The notes below the pieces were generated by a model that saw only the letters and a list, made by a program, of their open reading frames with translations, was not told the DNA's origin and did not search any database. A stretch of 64,000 nucleotides of DNA, from assembly GCA_029570385.1 (NCBI GenBank), contig JAKPXD010000010.1:36991-100990 (forward strand), written 5' to 3'. Source of the stretch: a bacterium. GTDB lineage: Bacteria > Patescibacteriota > Patescibacteriia > Patescibacteriales > Patescibacteriaceae. The translations under genes and the position numbers were made by a program. Shown here in pieces: positions 53,779-60,797 of this stretch (its first letter is position 1; each line of letters begins with the position of its first letter).

Positions 53779-54438
53779 ATGGATCAGCGATTAGCCGCTA
53801 TGTATAGCCAGTTAGAGATTACCACGCCTGGACTGGCTGTTGATATTGATGAAACTTTATCTTGGACGGTTGGTTTTTGGGTAGAGGCGATGCAACAGAA
53901 ATTTGGCAATCCGGAAAATTTGACAATTAAAGAAATGGTTGCCAAATATCGCTATACCCAAAATGTGCCTTATTGGCAAAGCCCGGAAGCGCTAGAGTGG
54001 ATGGCCGCTAAAATTAATTCTAATGAGATACAAGAAGGCTTGCCACTAATTGATGGTTCCAGCGTCTATTTAAATAAAATAAAACAAATTATTCCTATTG
54101 TTGCTTATATTACTGTCCGGCCGGTAAAAGTTCTGGAAGGGACCAAAAATTGGCTAAAGAAACATAATTTTCCCTTAGCGCCGGTTATTTGTCGGCCCAA
54201 TGACATTGATCATGGTGATGGCCATCAGTGGAAAGCGACTGTTTTAGAGAGTTTATATCCGAATGTTTTGGGTATAATTGACGATAATCCTAAGCTACTT
54301 AGTTTTTTAAATAAAAATTACCGAGGCAAGGTTTTTTTATACGACCATCATGATAATTTTGGTCTTTCCTTTGTGATTGCTTGTCGGGATTGGCCAACAA
54401 CTTATCAAGCCGTTAAAAAGACATTCATTAAAGTATAA
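53779..54438 (+). CDS. HAD-superfamily hydrolase, 219 aa
   Basis: Probable phosphatase or nucleotidase. HAD motif I is LAVDIDETLSW (residues 18-28, DxDxT). Motif II Thr is in AYITVRPVKV, a Lys-containing region follows, and motif IV is VLGIIDDNPK. Between I and II is a helical cap. A 17-codon frame (53741-53794) overlaps its start by 16 bp and may be a leader peptide or a remnant N terminus. The substrate is unknown. Confidence 0.75.
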   Translation: MDQRLAAMYSQLEITTPGLAVDIDETLSWTVGFWVEAMQQKFGNPENLTIKEMVAKYRYTQNVPYWQSPEALEWMAAKINSNEIQEGLPLIDGSSVYLNKIKQIIPIVAYITVRPVKVLEGTKNWLKKHNFPLAPVICRPNDIDHGDGHQWKATVLESLYPNVLGIIDDNPKLLSFLNKNYRGKVFLYDHHDNFGLSFVIACRDWPTTYQAVKKTFIKV

Positions 54439-54459
54439 GTTAAATTATTCACATCGCAC

Positions 54460-54905
54460 ATGAAAAACGCAAATATACAATCAAGCTAAGTATTATGAAA
54501 TTGCTTTTAGCTTTATTGATGTCAAAAAGCAGGTGGATTTATTGGAACAATTTATTAAAAAGTTTAGTAAAATAGGAGTAACGACTGTGTTGGATATATG
54601 TTGTGGTACCGCTTTACAGCTTCGAGAGCTGGCGCTACGAGGCTATCGATCAATCGGTTTAGACGCTAGTCTTAAAATGCTTAACTATTTGCAGAAAGAG
54701 GCGCAACGGGAAGGCGTTATTGTAGAAAGCGTGTTAGCCGATATGAATAATTTTAAGTTAAGACAAAATTATTTCACCAGAAGAGTTTAAACTTTTGGTT
54801 GAGAAAAATGGAAAATTTGAATTTATTGGTTTTTTTGAGAGAAGCCGGACTCAATTACTGAAAAAGGTGTCATCTAATAATATCGTTTTGCTTAGAAAGA
54901 AATAG
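54460..54905 (+). pseudogene. Decayed class I SAM-dependent methyltransferase
   Basis: Three pieces of one methyltransferase in different frames. From ATG 54460 the frame breaks after nine codons at an A5 run (54463-54467). One base fewer there would join it to an intact frame with YNQAKYYEIAFSF and motif I VLDICCGTALQLRELALRGY. This ends at 54790 after ADMNNF. A second frame then supplies a normal C terminus (SPEEFKLLVEKNGKFEFIGF ending VLLRKK) to the stop at 54905. The middle part of the fold is missing, so there was an internal deletion as well. Only an 85-aa frame starting GTG 54533 remains open. Confidence 0.75.
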
Positions 54906-54955
54906 TTTAATATTATTTTTGCAAGTTAATTTTTAGATATGTTAATCAGCTTATA

Positions 54956-54984
54956 AAAATAACCCATCGCCAAATAGCGATGGG
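54956..54984 (-). terminator. Terminator of the minus-strand 125-aa gene
   Basis: CCCATCGC (54963-54970) pairs with GCGATGGG (54977-54984) around CAAATA. On the minus strand a TTATTTTT tract follows. Confidence 0.8.
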
Positions 54985-55003
54985 CAAGTTGTTGAGTTTT
55001 TTG

Positions 55004-55381
55004 TTAGTAGTAGGTGATATTCACCTCTACTTTTCTGATTTTTCGGGCGATGGCTCTGACCAAGCTCTCGCCCTTGTTAAAGTCGCCAGGTTGGCGGTCA
55101 CCCTCGCTAACCTCAATGGTTAGCAGGTGAATGGGCTGCAACCCGCTAGCTACCAGATTAGCTAGCACATCTTTGGGCGCAACCAGGGCGATTTCATCAT
55201 ATCCGCCCTGTCGATACCGCCGCATAATTTCGGCGGCATCATTAAATCTTTGACTGTCCATAGTTATTAGACAGTCATCGCCACACTCTCTTTTGATTGT
55301 GGCGAACTGCTGGTAACTGGGATAGTGCCTGGAGATTACCAGGACTTTTTTTCTCGTCGGTTCATCTAATAACTCAATCAT
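55004..55381 (-). CDS. Hypothetical protein, 125 aa, with strong Shine-Dalgarno
   Basis: Not recognised. It looks like a small alpha/beta domain: strand KVLVISRHYP, helix, strand DEIALVAPKDVLANLVASGL and strand PIHLLTIEVSE, with a basic C terminus. It has an AAGGAGG site about 6 bp before its ATG and its own hairpin terminator, making a free-standing minus-strand unit like the HD gene and the 219-aa gene in this window. A weak promoter candidate (TTGACT, 17 bp, AAGATA) lies at 55413-55441. Confidence 0.6.
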   Translation of the reverse strand: MIELLDEPTRKKVLVISRHYPSYQQFATIKRECGDDCLITMDSQRFNDAAEIMRRYRQGGYDEIALVAPKDVLANLVASGLQPIHLLTIEVSEGDRQPGDFNKGESLVRAIARKIRKVEVNITYY

Positions 55382-55481
55382 CTTTTTCCTCCTTTTCAGA
55401 GTTTTGTGCCGTTATCTTGCCATAATTTATGAAAAAGTCAAGCTATGCCGGTAACGCCCACTTAAAATTATTAGATTTATT

Positions 55482-55490
55482 TGTTATACT
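55482..55490 (+). promoter_or_regulatory. Extended -10 promoter directly before the CYTH gene
   Basis: TGT followed by TATACT (55485-55490). The predicted start site lies 1-2 nt before the ATG at 55499, suggesting a leaderless transcript. Confidence 0.5.
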
Positions 55491-55498
55491 TTTTCTAT

Positions 55499-56077
55499 AT
55501 GCAAATTGAATACGAGGCAACTTTTATTAATGTGGACAAAGATGATGTTCACCAGCGTTTAATTGCAACCGGCGCTGTGTTGGTCAAGCCAGAGTTTTTG
55601 CAGCGGCGGATTATTTTTGATTTGCCGCCGGGAAAACAAGATCCCAGTCGTTGGTTGCGAGTCCGTGATGAGGGTGATCGGATCACCTTAAGCCTAAAGG
55701 TAGTTGATGGCGATCGGATTGATAATCAACAAGAATTGTGTTTAATAGTCAATAATATGGATGCTGCTGCTGAATTGTTGACTGCTATTGGTTGTCGGAC
55801 CAAGGCCTACCAAGAGAGCAAGCGGGAGCTTTGGCGGCTAAATGATGTGGAGATAACTATTGATGAATGGCCGCACCTGGACCCATTTGTTGAAGTGGAA
55901 GGACCATCTGAAGCCGTCGTTCAAGCAGCCAGTCGCCAAATCGGTTTTGATTATTCGCAAGCCTTGTTCTGCGCGGTGGATAAGTTATATGAATTAAAAT
56001 ATGGCATTGCTAAAGACGTAATTAATTATCAGACGCCACGTTTAGTTTTTGACCAAGTTAATCCATTTGTTAGTTAA
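55499..56077 (+). CDS. CYTH-domain protein (CyaB/thiamine triphosphatase-like)
   Basis: Triphosphate tunnel enzyme family acting on triphosphorylated substrates with Mg. The N-terminal EYEATF is the ExExK-like signature (here E-x-E-x-T, so the Lys is replaced). Strand residues RRIIFDLP, WLRVRDEGDRITLSLK, and the EITIDEWPHLDPFVEVEG segment are class IV adenylate cyclase/CyaB-like. The length of 192 aa is normal. The substrate is unknown. Start ATG 55499 is chosen because it begins with the conserved strand and matches the promoter position. Confidence 0.82.
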   Translation: MQIEYEATFINVDKDDVHQRLIATGAVLVKPEFLQRRIIFDLPPGKQDPSRWLRVRDEGDRITLSLKVVDGDRIDNQQELCLIVNNMDAAAELLTAIGCRTKAYQESKRELWRLNDVEITIDEWPHLDPFVEVEGPSEAVVQAASRQIGFDYSQALFCAVDKLYELKYGIAKDVINYQTPRLVFDQVNPFVS

Positions 56078-56101
56078 GAAATTATGTTAAAAAATAATAT
56101 T

Positions 56102-56419
56102 ATGAAAAAATCATTAATTGTGCCTTTATTATTGACAGTCTGGCTGCTGGGCGGCTGTTCTTTGCACAATCAGGCCAAAGCGCCAGTTAATAATGATTCA
56201 GCCATTGAGCCGTTTGAAGAAGTTGTGCCTGAACCGGCGCCTGAGCCGGTGCCAATGGCGGAGATACTTGATCAATCAGTGCCAGCCCCTCAGCCGCCAG
56301 TTGATGATCCAATTGATTCAGATTCAGCCGTGGCTTGTCCTTTGGATGCGCAAATTTGTTCTGATGGTTCAGTGGTGAGTCGGGTAGCGCCCGATTGTCA
56401 GTTTGCGCCTTGCCCTTGA
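56102..56419 (+). CDS. Small lipoprotein, Pro/Glu-rich, 105 aa
   Basis: A type II signal sequence MKKSLIVPLLLTVWLLGGCS has a lipobox LLGGC, so it would be lipidated and surface exposed. The mature chain is acidic with alternating Pro (EEVVPEPAPEPVP) as in cell-wall spacers. The end has four Cys (SAVACPLDAQICSDG and QFAPCP) resembling the Cys-patterned CPLDAQICSDGS motif seen in Kazal-like or proteinase-inhibitor-like peptides. The function is unknown. Confidence 0.7.
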   Translation: MKKSLIVPLLLTVWLLGGCSLHNQAKAPVNNDSAIEPFEEVVPEPAPEPVPMAEILDQSVPAPQPPVDDPIDSDSAVACPLDAQICSDGSVVSRVAPDCQFAPCP

Positions 56420-56450
56420 TCAATAAATTATTATTTTCTAACAATAAACT

Positions 56451-56480
56451 AAACCCCGTCAGTAAGTGACGGGGTTTATA
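56451..56480. terminator. Bidirectional terminator between the lipoprotein and the 219-aa gene
   Basis: AAACCCCGTCA (56451-56461) pairs over 11 bp with TGACGGGGTTT (56467-56477) around GTAAG. Confidence 0.85.
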
Positions 56481-56489
56481 GTTCGGCGT

Positions 56490-57149
56490 TTACTCCATTA
56501 TTTCATAGAGTCGCCGAATTAATTGTTCTTGCATGTCCCATGGAAGCGGAATTTCATTCCTAATCTTCCATAGTTCCTGTGTATTATTAATATTGGGAAT
56601 AGTTCTTTCTAGGACCGCATGAAGTCTGCTCCTCGCTTCCAGAACTAATTCCCGGCTAATTGGATTTCGAGAATCCAATTTTTGGGTAAGAGAAAATAGC
56701 TCTGGCCAGCTTGAAGAGTTATTAATAAACTCTTTAGCTTGCTGCACTATTGTCTCTCTGAGACTGCCTTGAAGCCATTCTGGTGAACAATAGTAAATGT
56801 TCACCTTGTCTACAATATTGCTGGCTTCATTGAGCTCTTGTTTAGCTCTAGCCGTCCATTGAATAATGGGATCGGCTATAAGCTCGCGGCCGTATTTCGG
56901 GACCAGTTTTTTCAACAATGGGAAAATTTTGGCCCATTGTTTGGTTGTTTCGACGAATTGAAGACATCTTTTTAAATTATTGATGTCAAAACAATCGTCG
57001 TTGTCGTTGATAGCGGTTGCTAAGTAGTTAATAGCATCGTCAAAAGACAAGACGATTTCTTCGATATTATCGGTGAGTAATCGTCTTATTTCGATTTTTG
57101 CTAGACCAAAGACCTCGCTGAGTCTTTTTACTTTCTTTTCGTCTAACAT
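56490..57149 (-). CDS. Hypothetical helical protein, 219 aa, with strong Shine-Dalgarno
   Basis: Not recognised. All-helical, acidic-to-neutral, with repeated helix pairs that look like an alpha-solenoid, for example NNLKRCLQFVETTKQWAKIF and NSSSWPELFSLTQKLDSRNP. No membrane segment. It has a perfect GGAGG site before its ATG and a terminator behind it. Third of the isolated minus-strand units with strong ribosome binding sites. No function is assigned. Confidence 0.6.
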   Translation of the reverse strand: MLDEKKVKRLSEVFGLAKIEIRRLLTDNIEEIVLSFDDAINYLATAINDNDDCFDINNLKRCLQFVETTKQWAKIFPLLKKLVPKYGRELIADPIIQWTARAKQELNEASNIVDKVNIYYCSPEWLQGSLRETIVQQAKEFINNSSSWPELFSLTQKLDSRNPISRELVLEARSRLHAVLERTIPNINNTQELWKIRNEIPLPWDMQEQLIRRLYEIME

Positions 57150-57180
57150 TTACTCCTCCTTGAGTTGTTAGTTATTGATT

Positions 57181-57271
57181 AAATATCCGGGGTGTGACCG
57201 CCGCGGACGGAAATAACTTGACCAGCCGGTTACCGGCCTGATCAATCGCTTGAGATTGACGGGATTTTTTT
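57181..57271. promoter_or_regulatory. GC-rich structured intergenic element
   Basis: Within a 294-bp gap between divergent genes (57150-57443). It contains CCGG-TTA-CCGG (57226-57236) and TCAATC/GATTGA (57242-57259) followed by CGGG and a T7 tract, preceded by a GC-rich stretch (57188-57210). It could be a small RNA with terminator on the plus strand or the 5' leader of the minus-strand 219-aa gene. The rest of the gap (57272-57443) is AT-rich with no gene. Confidence 0.4.
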
Positions 57272-57443
57272 ATTTCATTTTTAATAATACTTATCCGTAT
57301 CTCAGCATAAATTAGGTCTATCGTCAATGATAGTTAATGTTAATAATTTATTTTTAACCCAGTTAATTTATAACCAGCATTTACGATAATTGTTTTTATT
57401 ATAGTTTGAATATGTTATTATTTAAGTAGCGATTTTTATCTTT

Positions 57444-59633
57444 ATGTCAATTGCTGATATTTACGATTTAGCGATAATTTTTCCTTGCTATAACGAAGCT
57501 AACCGCGTTGGACGAACGGTGGTGGCTTATCGTGATTATTTGCTGAACCAGCCGTCGTTATCCCAACAGAAGGTGGTTTTAGTTTTTGTTAATGACGGTA
57601 GCACTGATCACACCAGCGCAGTCTTAAATAAATTTGTTGGTCAACCGTCGGCCAATTTAACGATTCAAGTGGTTGATTATGCGGTTAATCGCGGTAAGGG
57701 TGGAGCGATTAAGGCTGGCGTGGCGGCGGTTCAGGCAAAAAATTATGGTTTTGTTGACGCTGATTTAGCCTATGGGCCGGAATTATTACCGGCCATACTA
57801 GATAAGCTCCAACATAGCGATTTTGTTTTAGCGCAGCGGCAACATGGTTTGACAGCTAATTTTTATCAGCGCTGGCGTAATTTTTTATCTAGTAGTTTAC
57901 AGAGGGTAACTAACTATTTAGTTGGTCTGCCCAAAATAGAAACTCAGCGCGGCTGTAAGTTTTTTACAGCTAAGGTGGCTCGGGAGGTTATTCTGCCAAC
58001 CATGGAAAATCATTTTGCTTTTGATGTTGAAGCCATCGCGCGAGCTCTTCAGTTAAAGTTCCGCCTGTCTTTGATACCGGTTAATTTTAAACACGGCCTT
58101 GGCTCAACCGTTACTTGGCGTGATGGTTGGCGCTATTTATTGGCTGTCGTAGCCATCGCTGATCGCCGGCATCGTCAAACCGATCGTCGATTTTGGTGGC
58201 ATTTGGCTGGCTGGTTAGGATTAATAATTATTGCGCTCTTCGGCTGGCTAGTAGTTTATGGTTATTTTTTTGCTGATGATTTTACTTGGCTGTGGTACGG
58301 CCACAAGGTCGGTTGGTCACTAACTAAGATTTGGACCTACCGAATGTCAACTTTTTTTTCGCCGGTTTTAAATTCTTTCTATACGATTTTTTATCATGTT
58401 TTTGGTTATCGGGCCTCAATTTATCTGTTAACCGGTTTAATTATTCACTGGATTAATGCTTTATTAGCTGGAATTTTAGCTTGGCAATTAAGTCGTTCAC
58501 GGCTGGTGGCCGTTTTAGTTAGTTTAATGGTGGCTGGGGTCGGTGGTGCTTACGAGCCATTAGTTTGGATAGCGGCTAATTTACATACCATTGCCACACT
58601 GTGGATTCTTTTGGCCCTGGTTAGTTATCAACAATTTTTAACTAGCGGCCGGCGACAATGGTTAGTGTGGTCCTATCTGGCGGCACTTTTAGTTTTTGGC
58701 ACTAAAGAAATTGCCATCGTTGTTGGCCCCTTGCTTTTGGTAACAGCTTTAGCGTCTTGGCCAGCGGTCAAGTCACGGCTGGCTGATTGGTTCCATCGCG
58801 CCTATTGGCTGGCATTATTATTAGTGACAATTGGCTATAGTTGGCAGCAATATTTATGGCAAAAAGATAGTATTTGGGTAACTGCCGGCCATTGGCATCT
58901 GTCAATTGATAAGATTTTTAAGATTCCGCTGGTTATTGCCGACATGCTGGTTCCATTATTGCCTTTGGCTAAAATAATAAATAGTCATCAGGCGGCGCTA
59001 TTAATTGTTATTATTTCTTTGGTATTTTTAGTAATCATTTGGCACTATCGCCGTTTACGTTTAGTTTGGCTAGGTTTGGCTTGGTCCTTAATCAGCATCG
59101 CTCCAACTTTATTATTTATTACGGCGCGCTGGTGGGATCCCTTAGCCTCGCGTTATACTTATTTGCCGCGATTAGGGATAGTCTTGATCTTGGCAGTCAT
59201 TATTCAGCATCATATTGTCAATAATCGGAGATGGCGGGTAATTAGTCCAATGGTCTTGGTTATTGCGGGTTGTTTAATCGCTCAACTAATTTTAATGTAT
59301 CAGGCGATTTTTCAAGAATATCCTTTTGTTTATCAGGCGGGACGATCACTGCATCAAGTTTTAGCGCAAGCTGCCGAGCACCAGCCGAATAAAATATATT
59401 GGCGCTGGGGGCGACCCTTTGAAACAAATCATGCACATATTATTGGAGCCGCTGCGACTATTGCCAACTTGGAAGAAAGCCAATTGATTTTCTTGGAGAA
59501 TGGCGCCAGTGAAGCGCGAGATAACGGCGATGTTTTAATTTATTGGGATGGTCCGGCCCGGGAATATCGCTTAATCGTTAATTATGCGTGTTCCCATGGA
59601 TTTTGTTCCGATTCTGGATTTATCACAAAATAG
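57444..59633 (+). CDS. GT2 glycosyltransferase fused to a polytopic membrane domain, 729 aa
   Basis: The N-terminal 240 residues are a GT-A domain of the polyprenyl-phosphate sugar synthase type: IFPCYNEANRVGRTVV, FVNDGSTDHTS, NRGKGGAIKAGV, GFVDADLAYGPE (DxD) and KIETQRGCKFFT. Residues about 250-640 have around ten membrane helices, starting with a loop FADDFTWLWYGHK that resembles the acidic first loop of GT-C enzymes. One polypeptide may thus both make and use a lipid-linked sugar. The C-terminal 90 residues are soluble and outside. The substrate is unknown. Confidence 0.78.
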   Translation: MSIADIYDLAIIFPCYNEANRVGRTVVAYRDYLLNQPSLSQQKVVLVFVNDGSTDHTSAVLNKFVGQPSANLTIQVVDYAVNRGKGGAIKAGVAAVQAKNYGFVDADLAYGPELLPAILDKLQHSDFVLAQRQHGLTANFYQRWRNFLSSSLQRVTNYLVGLPKIETQRGCKFFTAKVAREVILPTMENHFAFDVEAIARALQLKFRLSLIPVNFKHGLGSTVTWRDGWRYLLAVVAIADRRHRQTDRRFWWHLAGWLGLIIIALFGWLVVYGYFFADDFTWLWYGHKVGWSLTKIWTYRMSTFFSPVLNSFYTIFYHVFGYRASIYLLTGLIIHWINALLAGILAWQLSRSRLVAVLVSLMVAGVGGAYEPLVWIAANLHTIATLWILLALVSYQQFLTSGRRQWLVWSYLAALLVFGTKEIAIVVGPLLLVTALASWPAVKSRLADWFHRAYWLALLLVTIGYSWQQYLWQKDSIWVTAGHWHLSIDKIFKIPLVIADMLVPLLPLAKIINSHQAALLIVIISLVFLVIIWHYRRLRLVWLGLAWSLISIAPTLLFITARWWDPLASRYTYLPRLGIVLILAVIIQHHIVNNRRWRVISPMVLVIAGCLIAQLILMYQAIFQEYPFVYQAGRSLHQVLAQAAEHQPNKIYWRWGRPFETNHAHIIGAAATIANLEESQLIFLENGASEARDNGDVLIYWDGPAREYRLIVNYACSHGFCSDSGFITK

Positions 59634-59664
59634 TATTTTAATTAATCATAATAGCGGGCGGTTT

Positions 59665-59693
59665 TTTACAAGAACCTATTTTTTTGCTATGCT
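59665..59693 (+). promoter_or_regulatory. Promoter of the CaCA antiporter gene
   Basis: TTTACA (59665-59670), 17 bp, TATGCT (59688-59693). Confidence 0.5.
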
Positions 59694-59728
59694 GAAGTTA
59701 AGTTAATCAGCTGATTACTATTTTTATT

Positions 59729-60757
59729 ATGTCTAACGGCGTGCTGATCGGGGGGTTAATCATTTCGTTTTTAGTCTTAGCTCAAGGAGCTGATATCTTA
59801 GTGACTAATATCAAGGCGTTGGCCGCTCGCCTTAAGGTGCCGATTTTTTTTCTGGGCCTATTGCTTGGCCTATTTACTAGTATGCCGGAATTGATTTTGG
59901 GTATCAGTTCATCACGCTACAACTTAAATAATGTCGCTTTAGGCAATCTGCTCGGCGGCATTATTGTTCTTTTTGGCTTCGTTCTGGGCTTGGCGATTAT
60001 TTTTAATCGACAAATTAAAACTGATGGCAATTTAGCCACCGTCGCTCCCGGCCCTTTATTATTCTTACTGCCGTTAATTTTAGGACTTAAGGGCTGGCTT
60101 AACCGCTGGGACGGTTTGGTAATGATTATCGCTTATCTAATGGTTGCTTATTATAATTATAGCCACCATCAATCAGCGGCTGGCAATTCGCCCGATAAAT
60201 TATTAGCGGCTGTTGATGCTCGGCCGCGCAGTCGGTGGCGGCGCTTTTTAGATAGTCTGTATCGAGTTGTTTATAGTTTTAAAAATATCAAGCTTAGGCG
60301 TTTATTAGTCAATCGTCATTTATGGCTGGGAGTCTTTGGTTTTTTATTAATTTCTTTTTCCAGCCAGCTGATTATTAATTTTTCCTCTGAATTATTACAA
60401 CGCTGGGGTTGGCCGCCGCTGTTAGTTGGCGTATTGATTTTTTCTATCGGTACTAATTTGCCAGAGATTACCGTTACCATGCGGGCGTTAATTAAAAAAG
60501 CCGGCGCCTTATCAATTAGCCATTTAATCGGCTCGGCGGTCAGCAATGTGTTGATTATCGGTATCCTGTTGCAATTCGGCCGTATTCCGACTAAACCAGC
60601 CCTATCTTTTGGCTTGTCCGCCGGGACCATTTTAGTGACTAGCGGTCTTTTCTTAATTTTTTATAAAACGGACAAATGTTTTCATCGCTGGGAAGGGGTT
60701 ACTTTATTGGCGGTTTACTTGATATTTTTAGCTAGTCAATTAATTTGGGCGACTTAA
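59729..60757 (+). CDS. Ca2+/cation antiporter (CaCA) family membrane protein
   Basis: About ten helices in two inverted halves. Each half carries an alpha-repeat: first FTSMPELILGISSS with NLLGGIIVLFG, second SIGTNLPEITVTMR with HLIGSAVSNVLIIG. The Glu of each motif is the cation ligand in NCX/YrbG-type exchangers. The length of 342 aa is normal for YrbG-like proteins. It exchanges Na+ or H+ for Ca2+ or another cation; the direction is not predictable. Confidence 0.88.
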   Translation: MSNGVLIGGLIISFLVLAQGADILVTNIKALAARLKVPIFFLGLLLGLFTSMPELILGISSSRYNLNNVALGNLLGGIIVLFGFVLGLAIIFNRQIKTDGNLATVAPGPLLFLLPLILGLKGWLNRWDGLVMIIAYLMVAYYNYSHHQSAAGNSPDKLLAAVDARPRSRWRRFLDSLYRVVYSFKNIKLRRLLVNRHLWLGVFGFLLISFSSQLIINFSSELLQRWGWPPLLVGVLIFSIGTNLPEITVTMRALIKKAGALSISHLIGSAVSNVLIIGILLQFGRIPTKPALSFGLSAGTILVTSGLFLIFYKTDKCFHRWEGVTLLAVYLIFLASQLIWAT

Positions 60758-60797
60758 TTTAATTATAAGCTAAAATAGATTTACTAATTTTATTTTT

